Part shown: one piece after another, positions 45,213 through 56,161 of the stretch
How the letters are laid out: each line of letters opens with the position of its first letter
Position numbering within the stretch: position 1 is the first letter of the stretch
Assembly (NCBI GenBank): GCA_950106755.1
Contig: OX467087.1
Span: 15,380,047-15,444,046 of the forward strand
From: Climacium dendroides
Taxonomy: Eukaryota; Streptophyta; Bryopsida; Hypnales; Climaciaceae
DNA: 64,000 bases
Direction: 5' to 3'
The notes under the pieces: model-generated
What the model was told of the DNA's origin: nothing
Seen by the model: only the letters and a program-made list of their open reading frames with translations
The model's database searches: none
Translations under genes and position numbers: made by a program

Positions 45213-46440
45213 AAGCGATTTAGAATTCAAATCACTTGCCCATCCACTACACCCTCAGTTTTACATCGCTTTCTCATCAATCAACAATCAAAATCAATAA
45301 ATGAAACTTTTTTAGTGGTACCCCCCATCTGATTTGGAGGTTCTTAGTGAGGTTGGGGAATACTAAGTGAAAAATTAACTAAAATCTTCAAATTTCTAAT
45401 ATTTAGGACAAGTGTAGAGGTGTTATGTCAAATGAATCTTTATTGAGAAATGTCAATTTTTCAAAAAAAAACAACTTTGTGAAATTACACTAATATTACG
45501 AGCATGACTATTTGTCTTGCTCAATTTAAGCATGGATTAAATTGCAAGTTTTAAACCTACAACAACAATTGTATTTATTATAGTTTATTTACTTATTGTA
45601 TTAGTAGTATGTGAAGAAGTTGTTTTTGATTTCAAAATGTGTATGCATATAGAAGGAATCATTATAATTTGAAGATTCCAACGTGTAGCATATTTATGGT
45701 CCAATATTTTTAATTAGTAGTAATTTTGAATTTGGGTTTAAATGGCTTTGGAACTCCCAACTTTACTATTAACTCTTGAGAAAAGTCTCACGGACTTTTT
45801 CCATCAAAAAACACTCAAAATAGTTGCCATTTCTATTGCAAAAAGCAAAGAACTTTAAAAATTGTTTTTTTTTGCATATCTAAGTGTAAGATCTTGCACT
45901 AGACTAGTGTAAAAATGTTTGGAAGAGATTTAAAAAACTTTGACTTTGTAAAACTTTAAAATTAAATAAATTGTAGAGTTGAATTCAAAATTGAATTCTA
46001 CATTAAAAAAAATGTTCTAATTGCTTGAAAAATAAGATTGTTCATAACTTTCACATCACTAATTAAAACAGAATGAGTCAAAACTTTCCATATAGATAAA
46101 AAGAAATCTATAAGAAACAAATTTCTACTTCAAACTTTTGTGGGATTTTTTGGCCCATTGAAATAAAATTTTGGCTTGGTGTGTTGTAACTTTTGCTCTT
46201 GGGCATTGATTGAAATAAAAATTATATTCCTCCAAAGCTAATGTATTTTTCTATCTTTACAATTTTCTTAAAAAAATCTTGATGAATATAGTGGAAACAC
46301 ACTTTTCCTCTCCCTTTTGAATTATATATACAGTGAAATTACATTCTTTCTAATGCTTCTTGTATTCTATCTTATTCTATATATCTTAAACTTTTGGAGT
46401 TGGAATTTGCTTTTATTATCTTCTTAAGTATTTGATTCGT
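45213..46440. other. AT-rich intergenic DNA, no recognised feature
   Basis: No coding or element termini were recognised. A diverged fragment of the TTAACCCC-family interior may lie near 45.78-46.1 kb. Confidence 0.4.
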
Positions 46441-46668
46441 CTTGGATAATTGTCTTTTGTTGTACTTTTAAGTCTTTGATTTTTCTTGAGTCTTGAATTA
46501 GTCTTAGAGAATTGGTCTTGGATAATTGTCTTTTGTTGTACTTTTAAGTCTTTGATTTTTCTTGAGTCTTGAATTAGTCTTAGAGAATTGGTCTTGGATA
46601 ATTGTCTTTTGTTGTACTTTTAAGTCTTTGATTTTTCTTGAGTCTTGAATTAGTCTTAGAGAATTGGT
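46441..46668. repeat. 76-bp tandem repeat (3 units)
   Basis: Units begin CTTGGATAATTGTCTTTTG at 46441, 46517 and 46593 and are almost identical, so the array is recent. Stops occur in every frame. Confidence 0.95.
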
Positions 46669-48288
46669 CTTTGAAATTGTCTTTTAATTCTCCCTTACAA
46701 TGGAAAACTTCTCCCCTTATATAGTTTTCCCCGGTGATAGGAGAACCTATCAAAAACCCTAACCATTTTCCCTTGGTAATAGGCCTAAGCCTATTCCTCC
46801 TATAATTTACCTAATTAACTTTTGCCTGACTGATTTTACTCCTAGAATTAGCCTAGTAACTTCTATTCTATTACTCTTTACTAATTCAATTCTATTGCCG
46901 TCTTTGTCTCTCCTCCTTCCGTATTTGTATTTAAATGGTCTTTTGGAAAATTAACAACTCTTCTATTAAAACTTTTTTTTCATGATTTCTTTGTCAATAT
47001 TGTAGAATAAAGTATATTCTTTAAGTTTTTGTTTCAATACATTCAAATATTCATGTATTAAAATGTTTAATTAATTCTTGAAAGTACTTAAAAATAAAGT
47101 GAACAATATAATTCGTCATCTTCAAGAATTAATAATTTTTGGATAATCATATTCTTGTCTATACACACGTTTTTGTTTCCTATATGGTAATATATTCTAT
47201 CTATAAATAGGCTTATTTTGTATTTTCTGTAGTATTAGTAATTATCTATAGAAGGTTGAAGTAGGCTAAAAAATCTTTATCTTCTTCCTTCCAAGGAAAC
47301 AGTATAAGGATAACATATAGAGACCGTAGGAATCTGTCCAAAGTCCATTTTGTCCCTAATCTTCTTCAAATGAAAGCTAGGAAGCAATAAGAAGGGTGTT
47401 GTATTCATTGAATGGAAGTGGATGATGAAAAAACAAGACTTTATTATTTTCCTTACCATTTTGTTAAATAGTTCAATATATACTACTAATACTCAAGTTC
47501 TTTTTATGATTGCAAGATGCTCTTATTGTTTCTTTATTGCATTTCCCAACAAGATAAAAGAATTTCAAATTTGGAATGACTTTTTCTTGCAATTACCACC
47601 TATAACATTATTAACTAGTTGTAGAATTTTTTCTTTTATCTTGAAGTGAGACAAAATATTTAAAAAAGATTGATCTTCCAAAGCATAATTAAAGTGACTT
47701 AATTTCCCTAGTCTATTTAAAAGATAAATTTTCCTATATTCTTGGGGTTTTCAAAAATGCTTAGGGGATTTGTACTATATATTATACAAAGTATCATATT
47801 AAACTAGTTAAAAGAAAATAACAATATTTGGTAGAAAAATACACTAATTGTTTTATATTTCATCTTTTAAAAGAATATGTTTTTTAAGATAGGTAGGCTC
47901 ACTTCAATTTAACAATGGGGTTCTTACAACTAGTAAATAGTACTACAATTACTAGTAAATAGCACTACAATTGAATTAACCTAAATATTAATATTATTAT
48001 ATAATCAATTTGGATTAAAAACTTGATTGAAAGTCATTAATTCCAGTTGATCCTTGGCAGAGTTTTTGAAGTTTTAAAGTCGAAATAAACAATGGCCTAA
48101 GAAGAATCTGGATATAAAATCTTCATTTTAAGACATTCATAATCCATGCAGTGAGACATCATGAATTCAAATGGATGGATGAACATTATTTCATTGAAAA
48201 TTTCACTGAAAAGAAAAAAATTAATCTGGTCGAACCGACTTCTTCAAAATTGATTTACGGTAGTAATTTAGCTATTTTTCACCAGAAT
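46669..48288. other. AT-rich intergenic DNA upstream of COG4
   Basis: No gene was recognised. Small open frames at 47277-47649 and 48151-48342 have no motif and a biased AT-rich composition. Confidence 0.45.
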
Positions 48289-48396
48289 GGGGAGCATGAT
48301 TTAGTATGGGGAGCTCGATTTAGTATGAGTTGCATGATTTAATATGGGGAGCTGGATTTAGTCTGGGTTGCACGATTTAGTATGTGGAGCATGATT
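48289..48396. repeat. 19-bp repeat array upstream of COG4
   Basis: About 5.7 units of GGGGAGCATGATTTAGTAT with point differences. It ends about 335 bp before the COG4 start codon, at the AT-rich/GC-rich boundary, so it may lie in or beside the promoter. Confidence 0.85.
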
Positions 48397-48718
48397 GGAG
48401 CTTTCCTTGAATTTTGTTTGTCGAAGAGTGTTTGCAGATCGATTGTTACCAAATCAATGAATGCTCAATTCTCGATGCATAATCTTTGCTTTGTATAGAA
48501 TGCAGTGGATGCAATATCCAGTTCGACGAGAACAGAGGAGATGCGCCGTGCCTCGACTGGCTCGTAGATGGAGTTGTGATCGCACCCCGCATTGCGTCAC
48601 ATCGTCTTTTCTCGTCAAATTTTCTTAAGCTTCGGTTCGACGGATTGATGTAGCGGGCGGTGAAGATATCGGGAAGGCTCTGTGGATTTCGGAGAGAGAA
48701 TGCTCGAGGTTTAGACTG

Positions 48719-48727
48719 AAACCCTAA
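48719..48727 (+). promoter_or_regulatory. Telo-box in the COG4 leader
   Basis: AAACCCTAA lies three bases before the COG4 ATG region. Telo-boxes near the 5' end are known in plant housekeeping genes. The regulatory role here is inferred. Confidence 0.45.
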
Positions 48728-48730
48728 GCG

Positions 48731-51700
48731 ATGGTGTCGGAGGAGGTGCGGACGGCCTCGGCGCCGGTGGTGAACATGCTTGAGCAGATCCGGGCGCTCA
48801 CGGATGTCGGGGCCATGACGCGCCTGCTACATGAGTGCATCGCGTACGAGCGCAGCATTGACAGCGAACTGGAAGCTCTGCTGGGGGAGCGGCAAGGGTT
48901 GGAGAGGAAGCTCGCGGGGCTGCACCAATCTGCGGAGGTTCTGGAGTTCGTTCGCTCGGATGCGGAGCAGATGCAGCGCAGCGTGTCTTCGACTTGTGAT
49001 TTGGCGGATCACGTGAGTGGCAAAGTTCGGGAGCTCGATCTGGCGCAGTCTCGGGTGCAGTCCACGCTGACGAGGATCGATGCCATTGTGGATCGGACGA
49101 ATTGCATCGACGGAGGGAAGCAGGCGTTGGAGGTCGAGGATTATGAGACAGCTGCGAAGTACGTGGAGACGTTCTTGCAGCTGGATTCGGAGTTCCATGA
49201 GTCTGCCGGTCCTGCTTTAGGGTTTAGTGGAGACACTGGAGCCGAGCAGCGGAGGCTGATGTTTGAATCGAAGGCGAAGTTAGAGGGCATTATTCGGAAG
49301 AAGCTCGCAGCGGCCATCGAGGCGAAGGATCACGCCAATGTCGTGCGGTTTGTGAAGCTGTACCCCCCTCTGAGGTTGCAGGAGGAGGGACTTCGCTCTT
49401 TCGTAGGGTACTTGCGGAAGATTGTTGCAATGCGCGCACTCAGCGAATATGAAGGCCTTGTCTCTTCTTTAGGAGTCGGGGATACAGGAACAGCGGATTT
49501 TGTTGGCATTTTGAACAACATATTTAAGGATGTTGCTTTTGCGGTCGAGGAGAACGAGGACCTTCTGTTTGATTTGGCTGGAGAAGAAGGCATTGCATTG
49601 GCGATGTTGGAGCTTCAAGAGGAGTGCAACGCGAGGGGTTCTTTGATTGTCAAGAAATATATTGAACAGAGAAAGCTTTCAAAGCTGTCGAAAGAGATCG
49701 CTCTGCACAATAAGAATGATTTGACTTTATTGACTGTTGGTGCCCCAGAAGGACCGGACCCGCGAGAGATGGAAGTTTATTTGGAGGAGATGATGTTGTT
49801 GAGTCAGACGAGTGAGGACTATTTTCATTTTATGGACACGAAGATGAGGGAGACAGGGGCTGCCGGTGGAAAACTGAGCCCTAGGGAATCAACTACCTTT
49901 AAGGCAGGAAGCTTTGGTCTGTCAGTGCAGGAGCTGGTTGGGTACTACATTGTGCTGGAGGAGTACTTCATGAGCGAAAACGTGAAGAAGGCTATCAAGA
50001 TTGACGAGCTTGTGGCAGATGGAATGACCACTTCTATGGTAGATGACGTTTTCTATGTCCTGCAGAGCTGCACCAGGCGAGCGATTTCCACCACCAACCT
50101 TCTATCTGTTCTGCAGATTATCGATCACGCTGCTGGACTCCTGAATGACGATTTCAGCGAGGCATTGGAACGAAAAATTCGAGAACCCAGTCTCTTCTTG
50201 AAGATCTTTTCTGCAGGTGTAGCAGTGCTGAAGGCGGGCATTGAAGCCTCCACAGCTCTTAACAACGTGGATGTGAGTGCGGAGTACGTAGGAAAGCTTA
50301 AGCATGACATTGAGGAGCATTCTTTTGAGGTGAGCTACTCATATCTATTAGAAAAACTGTTGCACTTTTTCCTTCAAGGGTTTAGAATGGCTGTAAAGAA
50401 AGTTTAAATTATAAATCCCCTCACTGTTCAGCAAATTAGTATTGCTAGTCCATCACTGTTGTCCTGACTTTTTTGGAGTTTGAGAGTTGATGTAGACCGA
50501 AGATTGAGTCTACATTGAATGTTTTTTTCAGAAGAACTAGGTAGACAAGTGTGTACTTCTGTTGGGACTTGGGATGAATCAAGAAGTGCAGGAAGTGGCT
50601 TGGAGTTAAACTTTCCATCTTTGGTTGCTATCCAATGCATCTTTTACAAGGGAGGTCTTTGAAGTGAAGCGATGATGTATTCATTAGGGATTGCATTGCG
50701 GGGTTGTCTGTAATGATGTAGCGTTCCATCCTGACCTAGTGTGCGTCACGGTTTGCAGACATTCTTTGGACCTGGAGAAAGGGAAAAGGTGAAGTCCGCT
50801 TTACGAGAACTTGAGGACATAGGAAACCGCTACAAACATATTGGAAACCAAGGATTGGAACATTTGACTAATAGCATCACTCCAAGATTGCGAAATCTTC
50901 TGGATGTGGTCAGCATCGTGAACCTTGTCTTTTAGAGAATCATTTTTCCAAAGCTCCAGTTGGCTCCGATTCAGTCTATTCTTGACCATGCTAACCATCA
51001 TTCAACCAGTTCATTGCCTGCTTGGCTTGTTTTAGACCTATTTTTTGACTCATGCTGCTCTATCTTGCACTTTGAATGCGACCAAGTTCTTGAACCTGTT
51101 CTTAATATGAATATAACCAATGGGACCAAGAGAATACGAATACCTTATGCCTATATGCAATGTTTAGAAGAGGCATCCAACCACGTTGATAGAAAAAGGA
51201 ATAAATCACGCTTGGCAATGGCCCCTTTCATATTATATTATATACATACATGCCAAATTTAGAAGTTTATTAGGTTTTTTGTAAAAAATTTCCTAAGACA
51301 TGCTTGAAAGGTAGGTTCAAGGTCTACTTCGTTTCCATACTTGTTGAGGCATGCTAATATGCATCACCTGATGTCTGTTTATTGGTTGGCAGGTTGGAAC
51401 AGTAAGCTATGAGCTGACTGAAGCACAGTATGCTGAGAACGAGGTTAGTGACCCTTGGGTCCAGAAGCTGTTACACGCCGTTGACGTCACAGTCGCATGG
51501 TTACAGCCTCTCCTGACAACAAACAATTATGACTCGCTGGTGCATCTGATTATTGACACGTTAGTGAAACGACTCGAGGTCCTAATGACACAAAAACGGT
51601 TCAATCAACTTGGAGGTCTTCAGTTAGATCGGGACGCTCGAACACTGGTTGGTCACTTTTCAGCTATGACCCAACGAACAGTACGTGACAAGTTTGCTCG

Positions 51701-51872
51701 TCTTACACAGATGGCTACAATCCTGAACTTAGAGAGGGTGTCGGAAATTCTAGATTACTGGGGTGACAACTCCGGGCCTATGACATGGCGCCTTACTCCT
51801 GCTGAAGTCCGCCGAGTGCTTGGACTCAGGGTTGATTTCAAGCCTGAAGTAATAGCCGCTCTGAAGCTGTAA
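48731..51872 (+). CDS. COG4: Conserved oligomeric Golgi complex subunit 4
   Basis: The exons are 48731-50329, 50759-50908 and 51393-51872, phase 0 throughout, giving 742 residues, the usual plant COG4 length. COG4 is part of the eight-subunit tethering complex that captures intra-Golgi retrograde vesicles on the cytosolic face of the Golgi. The N-terminal coiled coil (about residues 40-130, ELEALLGERQGLERKL) matches the subunit-binding helices. The middle holds YETAAKYVETFLQLD. The C-terminus (YDSLVHLIIDTLVKRLE, RTVRDKFARLTQMATILNLE, MTWRLTPAEVRRVLGLRVDF) is nearly invariant in plants. The very long first exon is notable. The intron-2 donor, GTCAGC, is weak, but the join reads through correctly. 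Start: first ATG in a GC-rich context just after a telo-box. Confidence 0.96.
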
Positions 51873-51931
51873 TATGCATCCTCACATTATGTAAGACCTT
51901 TTCTCATACCTCTTGCGTACAGTGCTTACCA

Positions 51932-51978
51932 ACGCTTACTGACGTGCGGCTAGAACGCTACTGACGTGCGGCTAGAAT
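51932..51978 (+). repeat. Direct repeat in the COG4 3' UTR
   Basis: CTACTGACGTGCGGCTAGAA occurs essentially twice in tandem, 60-105 bp after the stop codon. It may be a recent slippage duplication. Confidence 0.8.
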
Positions 51979-52116
51979 TATCCTGCTTTTAGTACAGATA
52001 TGTGCCCTAAGCATATATTTTAGCTTCTTAGAACAGATCATTTGTGAAGATTATTGCCGTACTCCAGATTCTTTTTAAGTGAAGATGCAGCTCTGTTTTT
52101 ATTTATTTTTATCAAG

Positions 52117-52122
52117 AATAAA
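52117..52122 (+). terminator. Candidate COG4 polyadenylation signal
   Basis: AATAAA about 245 bp downstream of the COG4 stop codon, preceded by a T-rich stretch. Confidence 0.45.
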
Positions 52123-52558
52123 TGAATCGAGTTGAGGCTGAAGTTGAATGCATATTATTTCTAGTCTACCTGTTGCATTTTATATGAAGCTGCGATCACA
52201 CTAACTCCGTGTTTCGAGTGGGCTCTTGCCTACACTAAACCAACGAATCTTTGATATCCTCAACTAGAAGATGGTTCGTGTCAAGAGAGTACCTACTCTC
52301 TGTGATACTCTGCGACACGTCTCTGCTACATCTGCAGATCGATCCTCAGGTTTGCTGCACGTGGGATTATGCAGAGGCTTGTATCCATTCTCCACAGCTC
52401 TTGCGTCAAACCCAGGAGTAAGCAAAGATGTCCTGGAAAAATGGACGTGTATCACGTCAGTCAGCTTTGCCAAGCATGTTGTTTGTTTTGCGCAGCCAAA
52501 AAATTCCCCAAGCCGTATGTCTGAACCCAAGATTATAATGCCCTTATTGAGTCACTTG

Positions 52559-55019
52559 TCATGCAAATGATACGGAAATCAAGAGGAGTGAACAAGGACT
52601 TCGTGTGCTTGCATTGCTAGTAGTTGGTTTCATGGACGGCGTCTTGGTGAGCTGGCTGTAATTCCCCTTCTCCTTGAAGAGCTGATCATAGTGATGCTTG
52701 CAGTATAGCCTCCCTTCTAAAGACGCGTAGTTGGAGAGGCTGATGGTACAGCTCCCATGCGAGCATTTGAAGCAGCTTTTATGGTACGGTAGATCCTCTA
52801 CTGTTGTCTGTCACCGCATCCATCAGTCCCCATGTAACTTAGTGGAAAATACTCAATCCGGAGAAATAATAAGCATAAATGTTACACCTATTGTATGACC
52901 CCAATTGGAGCCTGTTTTTGTAGAGGTAGCAATAAGCATTGGGTAGAAAGAGCATGATTATCTTAATTTTGTCCTTCTCTTTAGACCCTCGATTTAGCAC
53001 AATTAAACAAGCCATCCAAGTGGTGTTGAACACTTAGAGTGAATATACATCCTTGTTATGGAAATAACATTTCTCACAACAAGGCACTATTTTCAAGTTC
53101 CTAATTTGAAGCTAAAGTGAAAAAGAACTAAGCATGCATAAGCATGCAAATGATCACCTTTTCAAGGAGATACACGATTTTGCCACAAGCAACACATTTT
53201 TCTTGTGTCCCTACAAACAATAGGCTTGTCCCTTTGGACGATGTCTTGTTCTCCAACATCCAAGACCTAGAAATGTTAATATATGAATGATGAAAATTGA
53301 CAGCTTATATAAGTGCAAGCCTTTTGACATCTCAAGTAATAATTACAATAAAAATGCATTTAAATTCTATATCCTTTTGAATCTTTTGTAACAATTTTTA
53401 AATTAGGGCCCTAGCATCTTGAAATTATAAGAGCCATTTGAAAACTAGAATCACTACTTTGTATTTATAAGCCACTAATTGACAACTAACAATAGGCATT
53501 AAACATAGACTAGAAGAGAGGGATACATCCTCCCTATTGCTTAAGAATGTCATGTTGAAACAATACTTGAAATCAAAGAGAGTAGAATGAACCACACCTG
53601 GAACCTCTCAGAAGTAGGCCTCCTCATTACTCCTATTCCATCAAAGAAAAAAATTACAAAAAATTTCAAAATACAATGTACAAAGATATAAAGAAAGAAA
53701 AATCTTGTAGATTGGTACAAGAAAATTGTAAAGACAAAACAAAAATAGAATATCCCCCAAAGTACCAAATAACAACATCAAAAGCCTTAATCCTCTAATG
53801 AAGTGGTGGCCTAAAAGTGTTTAATGGATGACAAAGAATTCTTCTATGTAAGACAAAAATATAAATGTTCATCCTTGGAATATTGTTTGAAAAGGGGAAG
53901 TCTTGCACAATAGTTTAACTTCCAATGAATGCTCTTAAGCAAATGAGTGTTTTCTTAAGCAAATGATTCAGATGGTATCCAACTCAACGTTCCAAGGTTT
54001 GGATTCATTGATCTAATGTCCCATAAAAACTCTTATTAATTAAATTCCCTCTTTGCTACTTAATTAATGGCAAATTAGCAATCCTTCATGCAATCTTTAG
54101 GCAAATGCATGATGCTAAACCTCTCTTACAAAGTGGGCCTTGCACAACTGTGAATTTTGTGTTTTGCGGGGTAATTGTAAAAAAAAAAAGTCCCCTATTT
54201 TGTGTTGTGATTCATTCTATGATCTTCACCTCCCTGACTAATTCAGGGCCTTTGATTGCAAATATGAATTGAAAATTTGCAAATTTTATCATGCATGAAA
54301 AACAAATAAAAAATTCCTGTGTGAGTTCTCACCTGGCTGATCAAAGCTCTTCTCAAAGCTCCCCGTCAGTTTGAAGAGCTGATCAAAATGAGGTTTGCAA
54401 TAGAGTGTTCCTTCCAATGACGCATAATTCCCCAACTGGAGAGCAAAGCAACGCGGCAAATGAGTGCAAATCATAAACTAAACCCTAATTCTGCTCTTTC
54501 TTTCCCTTGCAGTGCGGTGACGGAAGGATTTGGAGATGGGTAGAATTGCTTGAGACTTGAAGATAAGTGAAGAACATGGCATGTGTTGGTAGAGAATACG
54601 CAATGACAGCGGCTGTGTCCGTATTGCACTGGCTCACTTTTCGAGGAAGCCCCTACTCAATTCTTCTTCTTCTTCAGTCTCTGTAAATGCTGCTTCTGTC
54701 AATGCAAAGTTACCTCCCTTCCGGTCCAGAACTACATAATCAAAATTGGAGAAAAGAATGTCCCGTATGAATTACTCAAGACGGATGGAAAACATGAGGC
54801 GCTTGTGAACCTACAGAGGATCGGATGCCAGAGCAATGAGATGGAAGAGCGTTTTAGGGTTTAAAGACGCAATGCAATGACCTTGAGCGTGCCCGTGCAG
54901 TGGTGGCACCGGAAGCACGCCTTGTGATACACAATCCCATCGGCTCGCAACTGATCCACCAAGTACACCGTCTTGTCGCACTTTCGGCACTTGGGCTGGA
55001 TCACCGTTAGCGCCATCAT
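52559..55019 (-). CDS. Two-LIM-domain protein, plant WLIM-like
   Basis: Four exons on the minus strand: 54882-55019, 54333-54435, 53158-53210 and 52559-52807. Phases agree (0, 1, 0) and the product is 180 residues. LIM1 begins [14 protein letters not shown] and continues [11 protein letters not shown], then [19 protein letters not shown]. The linker is [16 protein letters not shown]2 begins [17 protein letters not shown] and continues [30 protein letters not shown]. All zinc ligands are visible. Plant two-LIM proteins bundle F-actin and can enter the nucleus. The C-terminal tail is short. The exon-1 donor is weak (GTCATT). The gene is convergent with COG4 and divergent from ClpX. Confidence 0.9.
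53816..53960. repeat. Dispersed repeat shared with 63524-63650
   Basis: Located in intron 2 of the LIM gene. Shared features are the GATGACAAA start, ATGTTCATCC/CTATTCATCC, GTTTGAAAAGG/GTGTGAAAAGG and CTTCCAATGA, in the same orientation. The element type is unknown. Confidence 0.55.
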
Positions 55020-55904
55020 GACGGTGAGTTTGTGTTCGTTCAATCGAACAATTAGTCTACACTTTGCTTTCACATATCGGCTTCACTCGACCCGTTCATC
55101 GCTTCCATTCTTTCAAGCTTTTTCACATATTTGATCTGCGTGGCGCATCAAAGCGCCAAGAGGTGCACATTCAAAGGGTGGCAAGCCATCTAAACGTCGC
55201 TTTGCATGCTGTCAATTCACTTCCAGTGATATGGCGAACATCAAACTTGATTGGTAACCCTAATTTGGCGGCTCAGTTAGCTCTTTCTTATGATCGTCGT
55301 CATCGTATTAAGCTTACGTGAGCGTGATCCAAATAGAAAATTGCATAGAATATTCGGCAGTGCGTCAACAGAGATCATTACACAGTCAGCAGAGCGCCAA
55401 GTGATGCGCGAATTACTGACGTAGCAAGGTGTAGGTCCCGCTGTGTTTGTTGTCTACTGTTGACTGGTATATTCTTATTTATACATATTTTTTTGGTACA
55501 AAATAAGGTGTTCAATTGCAAGAAGAACTGAAAAGTGCGGAGGATTCATTTTCATTTTCGAATTTAGTTTTCCAGAGTTTCTTATTAATCGCACAAATTT
55601 CGGAGGACTGGGAGAGAGTTGCCGCATCTGTGCTGGCCTGCTTTGTCGTAAGTTTTCTCCATCTCATCGGGATTCTACCTTTAGGATCTACAGTAGGCGA
55701 TCATCGGGATTGTTTGTGTTTGAGGTTGAGGAGTGGGCGAGGGAATTGAAGAACTTGGGAGTGATTGCCTCGCTAGTCGGGGCGAGCGAATGTTTTCCGC
55801 GTGCCAATGTTGGAGTGAATTGAGACTTGTGTGTGGTCGGGCTCCAGGTTTTGAATTGAAGGAGGGGGGGATATGAAGGCGGTGTGGTGGACGTCTCTCT
55901 CCAC

Positions 55905-56140
55905 CGTATCAGAAGTGGAAATCGGGTTCCTGCACGGGCGAAATTGATGATAGTAGTGTGATACTCGCGCCTAATCAGCAGAGTGAATTAGGGTTTGACT
56001 TTTCAGTTGGAGAGTATTTGGCTAGAGGCTCTCTTCGCGTGTCAGAAATTGAATTTGAGTTCGTGCACGCGCGAATTTAAGAGGCTCGAATGATAGTGTG
56101 TGATACTCGCGCTTAGCGGAGTGATTTAGGGTTAGACGTT
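55905..56140 (+). repeat. Duplicated ClpX leader segment with telo-boxes
   Basis: About 100 bp is repeated at an offset of about 135 bp: TGATACTCGCGC, a short gap, then AGAGTGAATTAGGGTTTGAC versus GGAGTGATTTAGGGTTAGAC. Each copy carries a reversed telo-box (55988-55996; 56125-56133). The segment ends just before the ClpX ATG. Confidence 0.7.
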
Positions 56141-56161
56141 TTGGTCTTCGTTCGAGATATC

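Noticed and set aside
48827..49198. Minus-strand open frame within COG4 exon 1
   Set aside because: Antisense shadow of a GC-rich coding exon.
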